From the NCBI RefSeq assembly GCF_029952525.1, contig NZ_JASAOF010000013.1, forward strand, positions 1 through 64,000: a stretch of 64,000 nucleotides of DNA, given 5' to 3'. Origin of the DNA: Saccharopolyspora ipomoeae (GTDB lineage: Bacteria; Actinomycetota; Actinomycetes; Mycobacteriales; Pseudonocardiaceae). Shown one piece after another: positions 35,676 to 43,546 of this stretch. Position 1 is the first letter of the stretch; each line of letters opens with the position of its first letter. Made by a program: the position numbers and the translations under genes. The notes beneath the pieces are model-generated. The model was not told where the DNA came from. It ran no database searches and was given only the letters and a program-made list of their open reading frames with translations.

Positions 35676-37373
35676 GTGACTGACACCGCTCCGGAGACCG
35701 CCCGCCAGGCCGCCGCCCCGACACCGGTCGCCCCCGGCCCGCTGCGGCGCTTCGGCCCGCTGCTGCTGGGGCTGTCGGCCGTCGTGCCGCCGCTGATGAT
35801 GCTGCGCGAGGTCCTGCGCTACCCGCAGATGCACTTCTACGACTACTGGTGGGTGCTGCTCGACATCACCGACGCCGACGGCGCGCTGCGCCCGGAGGCG
35901 CTGCTGGGCTTCCGCAACGAGCACCCGTTCGTGCTGCCGAGCCTGCTGTTCTGGCTCAGCGCCCGGTTCGGGCACGGGCTCAACCAGCCGCTCGGGCTCG
36001 CGGTGCTGGCGATGGGCGCGGGCTGCGTGCTGCTGGTGCGGGCGATGCTGCCGGGGCACCTCGACGCCTGGCAGCGCGCGGGCCTGGTCGCGGCCACCTC
36101 GACGCTGGTGTTCAACCCGCACGGCATCCACAACTACGTGCGCTCGATGAGCGGCGCCTCCTGGATCCTGGCGATGCTGCTGGTGCTGGGCGCCCTGCTG
36201 GCGATGCACCGCGAGCACCGGGTGATCGCCGTGGTGCTGGGGCTGCTGGCCTCGATCAGCTACGGCACCTCGTTCGCGGTGTGGCCGGCGCTGGCGCTGG
36301 TCGCCTGGCTGCGCGGCGACCGGCGCAAGTGGATCGCGACGCCGCTGGTGGTCGGGTTCGTCGTGGTCGCGGCATGGCTGGTGCTGCGCGGACCGCAGGG
36401 CGGCGGCGGGAGCTCGCCGACCGACGATCCGGCTCAGGCGATGCTGGCGGGGCTGAGCATGCTCGGCATGGTGTGGACCGGCACCGAACCCTCGGTCGCG
36501 CTGCTGGCCGGGGTGGCCGGGATCGGAGTGCTGGTGCTGCACGCGCGGCAGAGCACCGCCGAGCGGCGGATCGCCGCCCCCTGGTGGGGCCTGGCGCTGT
36601 ACGCGCTGGGCTGCGCGGTGATGATCTCCGGTTCGCGGGCCGCGTTCGGCGAGTCGGCCGGGCTGCAGAGCCGTTACAACAGCATGACCGCGGCGCTCTG
36701 GATCGCGGTGCTGGTGATCGTGGTCGCCTGGGCCCGCTGGCCGCGGTTCCGCGCCGTCGCGGTCGGCGGCACGGTGCTGGCCACGGTCGCGCTCGGGGCG
36801 CCGATGGCGCAGAGCGTGCGGGCCGACGCGCCCAACCAGCAGCTGCTGGCGGTCGCCGCGCGGATCGGGCACCCCGACGCCTTCACCGACCGCTTCCCGT
36901 CGCCGGAGCAGCTGCTGCCGCGGCTCCGGGCGCTCGGGCACTACCCCTTCTCCCCCGAGTTCTCCCTGGGCTGCCCGGACGGGCTCACCGTCGGCGACCG
37001 GGTCAGCACCGCGGGCTGGCGGACGCCCAGCGTCGACTCGCTGCGCGAATCCCGGCCGGACGGCCGCGACGTCGTGCTCAACGTCGAGACCGACCAGGTC
37101 CAGGGCGGAGCGCGGATGCTCAAGGGCTGGGCGATCTCCGGCATCGAACGCGCGCGCTGCGTGGCCGTGCTCGACCGGACCGGCACCGTCGTCGGCGGCG
37201 GAGTCGTCGACATCCCACGCTCCGACGCCGAGGCCGCGACGCCGGGCATCGAGAGCGGGCTCGGGTTCCAGGCCGCGGCACCGGCCCAGCCGGGCCCGCT
37301 GCGCGTGGCCTTCCAGTTCCCCGACGGCTGGTGGATCCGGCCGCTCACCGAGAAACCGCAGGTGGCGCCATGA
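35676..37373 (+). CDS. Polytopic membrane protein, GT-C-like glycosyltransferase candidate
   Basis: A 565-residue protein with about ten hydrophobic helices followed by a C-terminal soluble domain (about residues 400-565). The first extracytoplasmic loop contains MHFYDYWWVLLDITDADG, where GT-C enzymes place their catalytic aspartate, and the loop NEHPFVLPSLLFW is similar in type. I do not recognise a named family. GTG at 35676 follows AGGG. Its stop overlaps the start of a GT2 polyprenyl-phosphate glycosyltransferase by 4 bp, and an arabinosyltransferase follows, so transfer of a sugar from a lipid carrier onto a cell-wall polymer is the likely role (inference). Confidence 0.6.
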   Translation: MTDTAPETARQAAAPTPVAPGPLRRFGPLLLGLSAVVPPLMMLREVLRYPQMHFYDYWWVLLDITDADGALRPEALLGFRNEHPFVLPSLLFWLSARFGHGLNQPLGLAVLAMGAGCVLLVRAMLPGHLDAWQRAGLVAATSTLVFNPHGIHNYVRSMSGASWILAMLLVLGALLAMHREHRVIAVVLGLLASISYGTSFAVWPALALVAWLRGDRRKWIATPLVVGFVVVAAWLVLRGPQGGGGSSPTDDPAQAMLAGLSMLGMVWTGTEPSVALLAGVAGIGVLVLHARQSTAERRIAAPWWGLALYALGCAVMISGSRAAFGESAGLQSRYNSMTAALWIAVLVIVVAWARWPRFRAVAVGGTVLATVALGAPMAQSVRADAPNQQLLAVAARIGHPDAFTDRFPSPEQLLPRLRALGHYPFSPEFSLGCPDGLTVGDRVSTAGWRTPSVDSLRESRPDGRDVVLNVETDQVQGGARMLKGWAISGIERARCVAVLDRTGTVVGGGVVDIPRSDAEAATPGIESGLGFQAAAPAQPGPLRVAFQFPDGWWIRPLTEKPQVAP

Positions 37374-38332
37374 GTGTCCCGGAAGTCTCGCTGCTGGCCC
37401 CGGCCAAGAACGAGCGCGACAGCCTCCCGAAGCTCTTCACCGAGATCCGCGAGGCGATGGCCCGGCAGCACCGCGAGTGGGAGCTGGTGATCGTCGACGA
37501 CGGCAGCACCGACGACAGCTGGCGGATCATCACCGAGCACCCCGCGCTGGACCCCCGCATCCGGGGCATCCGGTTGCGCCGCAACTTCGGCAAGGCCGCG
37601 GCGCTGGCCGCCGGGGTCGCCGAGCTGCGCGGCGAGCTGATGGTCACCCTCGACGCCGATCTGCAGGACGATCCCGCCGAGATCCCCCGGCTGCTGGCCG
37701 AGCTCGACGACGGCGCCGACCTGGTCAGCGGGCACAAGGCCGAGCGCAAGGACCCGCTGGGCAAGCGGCTGCCGTCGAAGGTGTTCAACTGGGTCACCGG
37801 CCTGATCACCGGGCTGCGGCTGTCCGACCACAACTGCGGGCTCAAGGCCGCGCGCACCGAGGTCTACCGGCGGGTTCCGCTCTACGGCGAGCTGCACCGC
37901 TACATCCCGGCGCTGGCGCACCAGTTGGGCTACCGGGTCGTGGAGCGGACCGTCAACCACCGGCCCCGGCAGCACGGGGTGTCCAAGTACGGGCTGGAGC
38001 GCTACGCGCGCGGCGCGCTGGACCTGCTGACGGTGATGGCGCTGACGCGCTACGGACGCCGTCCGGCGCACCTGTTCGGCGGTCTCGGGATGATCGCGGG
38101 CACCCTCGGGACGGCGGTGCTGCTCTACCTCACCGGGGTCTGGTTGTTCACCCCGGAATCGATCGGAACCCGTCCGCTTCTGACGCTCGGGATTCTGCTG
38201 GAGATCTTCGGTGTCCAGATGATCTCACTGGGTCTTCTGGCCGAACTCGTGCTGCACCGAACAGGGCGCGAACACGACGTGACGGTGCTGGTCACGGAGC
38301 AAACCGGAATTTCCGAACACCACGCTTCGTGA
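37370..38332 (+). CDS. GT2 polyprenyl-phosphate glycosyltransferase (GtrB/DPM1-like)
   Basis: A 320-residue enzyme. Residues 1-230 form a GT-A domain with VSLLAPAKNERDSLPKLF, VIVDDGSTDDS, LDADLQDDP (metal-binding DxD region) and the SGHKAERKDPLGKRLPSKVF segment. Two C-terminal transmembrane helices (about 240-265 and 275-300) match GtrB-type enzymes that load a sugar onto polyprenyl phosphate. The 4-bp overlap with the upstream GT-C-like gene suggests a donor-synthase/flipped-donor-transferase pair. The sugar is unknown. Confidence 0.88.
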   Translation: MSVPEVSLLAPAKNERDSLPKLFTEIREAMARQHREWELVIVDDGSTDDSWRIITEHPALDPRIRGIRLRRNFGKAAALAAGVAELRGELMVTLDADLQDDPAEIPRLLAELDDGADLVSGHKAERKDPLGKRLPSKVFNWVTGLITGLRLSDHNCGLKAARTEVYRRVPLYGELHRYIPALAHQLGYRVVERTVNHRPRQHGVSKYGLERYARGALDLLTVMALTRYGRRPAHLFGGLGMIAGTLGTAVLLYLTGVWLFTPESIGTRPLLTLGILLEIFGVQMISLGLLAELVLHRTGREHDVTVLVTEQTGISEHHAS

Positions 38333-38464
38333 CCAAACATTTCAAATCGGAACACAACGCGGTAACGGGATACTGACAAGGCCTTTGCCCATTACCTGAC
38401 GCATTTGCGAAATTGTGCGGGGGGCGGCAGAACACACCCCGTCATCGCCCGTAGGGTCTCCCCC

Positions 38465-41400
38465 GTGCAGCAAGAGTCGGCGAAGAAATTGCGGCTGCTC
38501 GCCACGCTCCTGGGACTGGTCGGCACCGTCTTGGCGCTACTGGTCCCGTTCCTCCCCGTCAACCACAAGGTGGGGACGTTGCGGTGGCCGACAGCAGAAG
38601 GAACCAGACCGGTTTCCGCCCCGCTGGTGACCTACGAGCCCGTGTGGCTGGACGCGAAGGTCCCGTGCGCCTCGGCGCGCAGCCTGGACGCGCGGACCGA
38701 AGGGCCGGGGTTGCTGCTGAGCACCAACTCCCCCGACTCGGATTCCGGTCAGCTCACCGGTCTCGTGATGCAGGTCGACGGCGGTCAGGTCCTGCTCTAC
38801 AACAAGGGCCAGCAGATCGGCACCACGCCGCTGCCCGCCGGTGACTGCACCCTGAAGGTGCGCTCCGACGGCGGCGCCACGACCGCCAGCCTCGGCAAGG
38901 AGCGGTGGGTCAACCAGAGCGGCGATCAGCGCCCCCAGGTGACCGGCATCTACTCCGGGCTCGACGACGAGCGCGACGACGTGCGCGGCCTCGACTTCCA
39001 GGCGCGCGTGGACAACCGGTTCAGCTCGTGGGCGACCCCGCTGAAGACCGCCGTCATCGTGCTCACGCTGGCCTCGTTCATCGGCTCGGTGATGTGCCTG
39101 CGGCGCCTGGACGCCCTGGCGGGCAGACGCGCGCCGCGACTGGCGCCGCGCCGCTGGTGGCGGCCGACGCTGCGGGACATCTCGGTGTTCCTCGCGCTGG
39201 GCATCTGGTGGCTGATCGGGGCGATGACGTCCGACGACGGCTACGTGCTGAGCATGGTGCGCTCCGAGCAGAGCGCCGGGTACGTCACCAACTACTACCG
39301 CTGGTTCGCCAACCCGGAATCGCCGTTCGGGTGGTTCTACGAGGTCTACTCGCTGTGGGTGCGGGTGTCGACGGCGACGCCGTGGGTGCGGCTGCCCGCG
39401 CTGCTGATGGGCGTCATCAGCTGGCTGCTGATCTCCCGCGAGGTGCTGCCGAGGCTCGGCCAGCAGGTGCGGCGCTCCAACGCCGCCGGCTGGGCCGCGG
39501 CCGCGGTGTTCCTGGCGTTCTGGCTGCCCTACAACAACGGTCTGCGCGCCGAGCCGGTCGTGGTGCTGTTCTCGCTGCTGGCGCTGTGCGCCGTCGAGCG
39601 GGCCGTGGCCACCGAGCGGCTCACTCCGGCCGCGCTGGGCCTGGTCGCCGCCGCGCTGTCGGTGGGCGTCAACCCGCACGGCCTGATCGCCGTGCTCCCC
39701 TACGTCGCCGGGTTCAAGCCGCTGTTCCGGATGGTGCGCAAACGAGCGCACGAGTTCGGCTGGTTGCCGGTGCTGGCACCGATCTCCGCGTCCGGGTTCG
39801 TGATGCTGACGCTGGTCTTCTACGACCAGACGTGGCAGTCGGTGATGGACGCGATGGAGCTCAAGACGACCTTCGGCCCCAACGGCCACTGGTACGAGGA
39901 GCTCAGCCGCTACCTGCTGCTGTTCAGCGAGAGCCCGGACGGGTCGCTGAGCCGCCGGTTCCCGGTGCTGCTGGTGATCCTGTGCCTGGCGACCTGCGCG
40001 GTGGTGCTGCTGCGCCGCGGCCGCATCCGCGGTGCCGCGCTCGGCCCGAGCCGGCGGCTGCTGGCCGTGGCCGGCCTGGCCTTCGTCGTGCTGGCGCTCA
40101 CGCCCACCAAGCACACCCACCACTTCGGCATCTTCGCCGCGGTCGGCGGCGCGCTGGCCGCGCTGACGGCGCTGGCGACCAGCAGCACGGTGCTGCGGTC
40201 GCGGCGCAACCGGATGGCGTTCGTGACCGGTCTGCTGGTGATCCTGGCCTTCGCGGTGACCGGCCCGAACGCCTGGTGGTACGTCTCCGGCTGGGGCGTC
40301 CCGTGGTTCGACAAGCCGCCGTCGATCAAGGGCTACAAGGCCAGCACGATGATCCTGGGGCTGGCCTTCGTCACCGCGGTCATCGCGGTGATCGAGCACC
40401 TGCGGATCGACGAGAACAACCCGAAGATCGTCGACGAGAGCTGGGAGAGCAAGGAGAAGCGCAACCTCGCGCTGCGCTGGGGCACCGCGCCGCTGTCGGT
40501 GCTGTGCGCCTTGCTGGTGCTCGGTGAGCTCGCCGCGTTCGGCAAGGGCATCGTCGAGCAGGGGTCGAGCTACACGCTGGGCACCGACAACATCAAGCAG
40601 CTCACGGGCCGCAGCTGCGGGCTGTCCGACTCGGTCGGGGTGGAGACCAACCCGCGCGAGGGCGTGCTGAAGGCCTCGGCGCAGCAGCCGACGGTGGCCG
40701 CTCCCGGCGTGAAGGCGCCGCAGCGGCTGGCCAACCAGGAGAACGCCGAGCAGTACCTGCAGCCCAAGCAGGTCGGCTTCACCGACCCGGGCGTGCCGCC
40801 GACCGACGAGTCCTCGCCGGATGCGCCGAACTGGCGTCCGCCGAACCAGTTCGGCGGGCCGGAGGCGCCGGTGTGGGGCAGCTACGACGAGGCCGGGCAG
40901 TCCACCGGCGAGCTGCGCACCCCCTGGTACGACATCCCGGAGGAGGCCAAGGCAGGCAAGCTCCCGGTGGCGATCAGCATCGCCGGCGCGGAGACCGGTG
41001 CCAACCAGGTCTACTTCGAGCTGGGCAAGGACACCCCACAGGGCTTCCAGATCACCCACCGATACCCCGTCGAGCAGGGTCCGCCGCCGGGGTGGCGCGA
41101 CCACCGCTACGTGCTCGGCGCGGAGGGCAAGGACGCCACGAAGCTGCGGATGGTGCTGGTCGACCAGTCGCTGGGGCAGACCGGGTGGCTGGCGGTGTCG
41201 GCGCCGCGCGTGCCGAAGCTGACGCAGCTGACGCGGTTCGTGGGCGACGACCCGGCGTTCGTGGAGTGGCCGGCCGGTCTGGTGCACCCGTGCCTGGAGA
41301 TCTCGGGGCTGTACAACGGCATCGCCGAGATGCCGAAGTTCCGGGTGAGCGCGGGTGAGCTGGTCCGCGACGTCGGTGCGGGCTGGTCCTCGCCGGACGC

Positions 41401-41677
41401 CGGCGGGTCGTTCGGCTGGATGACGGTCGCGGCCAGCGTCCGGAACCTGCCGACGTACCTGAACAACGATCCGCAGAAGGACTGGGGCTCGCTGTACCAG
41501 GTGCACCCGTACACGCCGGAGGCCCTGCCGGCCTCGGCGGCCCTGGAGCTGCACACGGAGACCCACTCGGGCCTCTGGTCGCCCGGCCCCCTCACCCAGG
41601 GGCTCCAGCTGCCGGGGGACATGCCGAGCTCCGACGACCGCACGGACATCCCCAAGTTCGACAGCGACCAGAACTGA
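38465..41677 (+). CDS. emb: Arabinosyltransferase (EmbA/B/C family)
   Basis: A 1070-residue enzyme adding arabinofuranose from decaprenyl-phosphate-arabinose to cell-wall arabinan. It has an N-terminal helix, a periplasmic domain, a large multi-helix GT-C core, and a C-terminal periplasmic carbohydrate-binding region. The catalytic Asp257-Asp258 pair sits in MTSDDGYVLSMVR, and GYVTNYYRWFANPESPFGWF matches the EmbB region around the ethambutol site. Met264 aligns with M. tuberculosis EmbB Met306, a resistance hot spot, and is the susceptible residue. GTG at 38465 is chosen; GTG codons upstream are less likely. A clear terminator follows. Confidence 0.93.
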   Translation: MQQESAKKLRLLATLLGLVGTVLALLVPFLPVNHKVGTLRWPTAEGTRPVSAPLVTYEPVWLDAKVPCASARSLDARTEGPGLLLSTNSPDSDSGQLTGLVMQVDGGQVLLYNKGQQIGTTPLPAGDCTLKVRSDGGATTASLGKERWVNQSGDQRPQVTGIYSGLDDERDDVRGLDFQARVDNRFSSWATPLKTAVIVLTLASFIGSVMCLRRLDALAGRRAPRLAPRRWWRPTLRDISVFLALGIWWLIGAMTSDDGYVLSMVRSEQSAGYVTNYYRWFANPESPFGWFYEVYSLWVRVSTATPWVRLPALLMGVISWLLISREVLPRLGQQVRRSNAAGWAAAAVFLAFWLPYNNGLRAEPVVVLFSLLALCAVERAVATERLTPAALGLVAAALSVGVNPHGLIAVLPYVAGFKPLFRMVRKRAHEFGWLPVLAPISASGFVMLTLVFYDQTWQSVMDAMELKTTFGPNGHWYEELSRYLLLFSESPDGSLSRRFPVLLVILCLATCAVVLLRRGRIRGAALGPSRRLLAVAGLAFVVLALTPTKHTHHFGIFAAVGGALAALTALATSSTVLRSRRNRMAFVTGLLVILAFAVTGPNAWWYVSGWGVPWFDKPPSIKGYKASTMILGLAFVTAVIAVIEHLRIDENNPKIVDESWESKEKRNLALRWGTAPLSVLCALLVLGELAAFGKGIVEQGSSYTLGTDNIKQLTGRSCGLSDSVGVETNPREGVLKASAQQPTVAAPGVKAPQRLANQENAEQYLQPKQVGFTDPGVPPTDESSPDAPNWRPPNQFGGPEAPVWGSYDEAGQSTGELRTPWYDIPEEAKAGKLPVAISIAGAETGANQVYFELGKDTPQGFQITHRYPVEQGPPPGWRDHRYVLGAEGKDATKLRMVLVDQSLGQTGWLAVSAPRVPKLTQLTRFVGDDPAFVEWPAGLVHPCLEISGLYNGIAEMPKFRVSAGELVRDVGAGWSSPDAGGSFGWMTVAASVRNLPTYLNNDPQKDWGSLYQVHPYTPEALPASAALELHTETHSGLWSPGPLTQGLQLPGDMPSSDDRTDIPKFDSDQN

Positions 41678-41691
41678 TCCGCCCCCTTCGC

Positions 41692-41724
41692 TGAGGCCCC
41701 GGTCCCGCCCGGACCGGGGCCTCA
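41692..41724 (+). terminator. Terminator of the arabinosyltransferase gene
   Basis: TGAGGCCCCGGTCC-CGCCC-GGACCGGGGCCTCA is a perfect 14-bp stem with a 5-nt loop, 15 bp past the stop codon. Confidence 0.9.
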
Positions 41725-41745
41725 CGTGTGTCCGCGCTCAGCAGT

Positions 41746-41823
41746 GGACAGTTTTAGCCATAATTGTCCGGACAAAACGGACATTGATCATGGGTGATTA
41801 TGGCTAAAACTGTCGCCTGGTGA
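41746..41823. repeat. Family A palindromic repeat, copy 2
   Basis: Arms GACAGTTTTAGCCATAAT and ATTATGGCTAAAACTGTC are a perfect 18-bp inverted repeat. The 32-bp spacer contains TGTCCGGACAAAACGGACA and ATTGATCATGGGTG. The right flank is CCTGGTGACGA. Located just after the emb terminator and 34 bp before the AraC-type gene. Confidence 0.9.
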
Positions 41824-41856
41824 CGACCGCGCCCTCCGCGACCGGGGAACCGCGTC

Positions 41857-42585
41857 GTGGTGGTGACGCATACTTCGCGGGTGGGGTATTGGGAGTCGGG
41901 GGTGGACGCGGAGCTCCGGGGGTTCGTGTCGTGCGTGTGGGGGCACGGGGATGAGCCCGTCGGGGTTTCGCAACTCGTCGTGCCCGACGGGTGCGTGGAC
42001 GTGATCTGGCGGCCCGGTGGGATCGAGGTCGTGGGACCGGACACCGGGGCCTGGGTCTCGGGGATCGCGGCCGGGAGTTCGTTGTTCGGGATTCGGGCTC
42101 GGCCCGGGATGGCCGGGTTGCTGCTCGGGGTTCCCGCCTCCGAAGTGCGGGATCAGCGGGTCGATGCCGAGGATCTGTGGGGTGCCCGGGCTCGGGCGCT
42201 CGCCGAAGCGATCGACGAGCGGCCCGGGATGGCGCCGGTGCTGCTGGCGGACTTCGCGCGGCAGCGGCTCGCCGAGTGGGACCCCGACCCGATCGCGACC
42301 GCCGCCGTGGCCGCGCTCGACGATCCGCGCCCGCCGTCGGTGGCCGGGCTCGCCGATCGCGTCGGGGTCTCCGAACGTCAGCTGCGCCGCCGGATCGGCG
42401 ACGCCGTCGGCTACGGTCCGCGAACCCTGGTGAGCGTGCTGCGCTTCCAGCGCGCCGCGCGCGGCGGCGGGGCGCTCGCCGACCTCGCCCACCGCTGCGG
42501 CTACGCCGACCAGGCCCACCTGACCAGGGAGTTCCGCAGGCTCACCGGCACGACTCCGAAGCGGTTCCTCGGTCAGGCGTCGTAG
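41857..42585 (+). CDS. AraC-type transcriptional regulator
   Basis: A 242-residue protein. Residues about 1-140 form a beta-rich N-terminal domain (VPDGCVDVIWRPGG, RPGMAGLLLGVPASEVRDQ) of the DUF6597-like type seen on many actinobacterial AraC regulators; the C-terminal 100 residues are the double helix-turn-helix (LADRVGVSERQLRRRIGDAV and LADLAHRCGYADQAHLTREF, ending RLTGTTPKRFLG). GTG at 41857 is the start. Its end overlaps the converging prenyltransferase-fold gene by 13 bp. The target is unknown. Confidence 0.85.
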   Translation: MVVTHTSRVGYWESGVDAELRGFVSCVWGHGDEPVGVSQLVVPDGCVDVIWRPGGIEVVGPDTGAWVSGIAAGSSLFGIRARPGMAGLLLGVPASEVRDQRVDAEDLWGARARALAEAIDERPGMAPVLLADFARQRLAEWDPDPIATAAVAALDDPRPPSVAGLADRVGVSERQLRRRIGDAVGYGPRTLVSVLRFQRAARGGGALADLAHRCGYADQAHLTREFRRLTGTTPKRFLGQAS

Positions 42586-43475
42586 GCCCGCAGCACCCGC
42601 AGCGCGTCGAGCGTGACCCGCGGCCTGCCCTCCAGAGCGGTTCCCGGAGACCACTCCAGCCAGTGGATCGGCCATCCCCCGTCCTCGCCCTGCTGCCCCG
42701 CCAGGTGGTCCAGCCCCCGCTCGATCTCGGCGTCGTCGAACCAGCCCCGCGCCAGGCTCGCCGGGTTCGCCGCGTAGTCGCAGGTCAGCGGCACCTCCCC
42801 GGAGGCGTAGCCGGGTGCGGTCCGCGCCCCCTCCGGGTGGGCGGGGTCGAGCAGCACGTACCCGGCCTCCCGGATGAGGCCGCCGAGGCGCTCGGCGGCG
42901 GCGCGGGCCCGCTCTCGGTCCGGCACGTGGTCGAGGAACGCGATCGCGGCGATGGCCTCGTACGGGTGGGTCTCGGTGAGCGCGTCGACGCGCTTCCAGC
43001 AGAACTCCGTCGCTCCCGCCAGCCACGGGTGCGCGACCGCGTTGCGGTGCAGCACCCCGGCCAGCAGCGCCGTGGTTAGCAGCGCGCCCTCGGGCTCCTC
43101 GACGATCGGGATCCACGGTGCGTGCGGGTAGTCGCGCAACCGCAGGTCACCGGCGGGAACACCACCGTCGGGCCGGGTGATGGTCGTGAGGTGGTCGCAG
43201 ATCGCGGGCGCGGCCTCGGCGCACTGACCGATCTCGTCGAGGATCGTCAGCGCCGTCCACGTCTGCAGCGGCTGGCTGACGGGACCGCGCGCGTCCGGTT
43301 CCAGCCCGTAGCCGAACCCGCCGTCGGCGCAGCGGTAGGCCTCCAGCGCGGTGCGCACGGGCTCGGCCGGTCCCCCGGCGTGGAGGTGTTCGAAGCGGCG
43401 CTGCTCCAGCACGCGCGCCGTCAGCCAGATGAAGCGCTCGGCGTCGGCCAGGCGCTGCGGGGTGAGACGAGTCAT
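42573..43475 (-). CDS. Prenyltransferase/terpene-cyclase-fold protein (alpha-alpha barrel)
   Basis: A 300-residue protein with repeats of the squalene-cyclase/prenyltransferase beta-subunit type: ALEAYRCADGGFGYGLEPD, DHLTTITRPDGGVPAG and LDHLAGQQGEDGGWPIHW. These are the Gly-rich turns of an alpha/alpha toroid. The catalytic DxDD motif of squalene-hopene cyclases is not seen, so it is probably not a cyclase. I do not know its activity. ATG at 43475 starts the first helix. It lies next to rne but is separated from it by a strong hairpin. Confidence 0.65.
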   Translation of the reverse strand: MTRLTPQRLADAERFIWLTARVLEQRRFEHLHAGGPAEPVRTALEAYRCADGGFGYGLEPDARGPVSQPLQTWTALTILDEIGQCAEAAPAICDHLTTITRPDGGVPAGDLRLRDYPHAPWIPIVEEPEGALLTTALLAGVLHRNAVAHPWLAGATEFCWKRVDALTETHPYEAIAAIAFLDHVPDRERARAAAERLGGLIREAGYVLLDPAHPEGARTAPGYASGEVPLTCDYAANPASLARGWFDDAEIERGLDHLAGQQGEDGGWPIHWLEWSPGTALEGRPRVTLDALRVLRAYDA

Positions 43476-43490
43476 GTCCCGACGCTAAGC

Positions 43491-43530
43491 GGAGATGGCC
43501 GACCCGTTCTTGAACGGATCGGCCATCTCC
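43491..43530 (-). terminator. rne terminator
   Basis: GGAGATGGCCGA pairs with TCGGCCATCTCC, and inside it CCGTTC pairs with GAACGG, giving a near-perfect 40-bp palindrome 17 bp past the rne stop. Confidence 0.85.
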
Positions 43531-43546
43531 GGGATCACTGCCCTGC

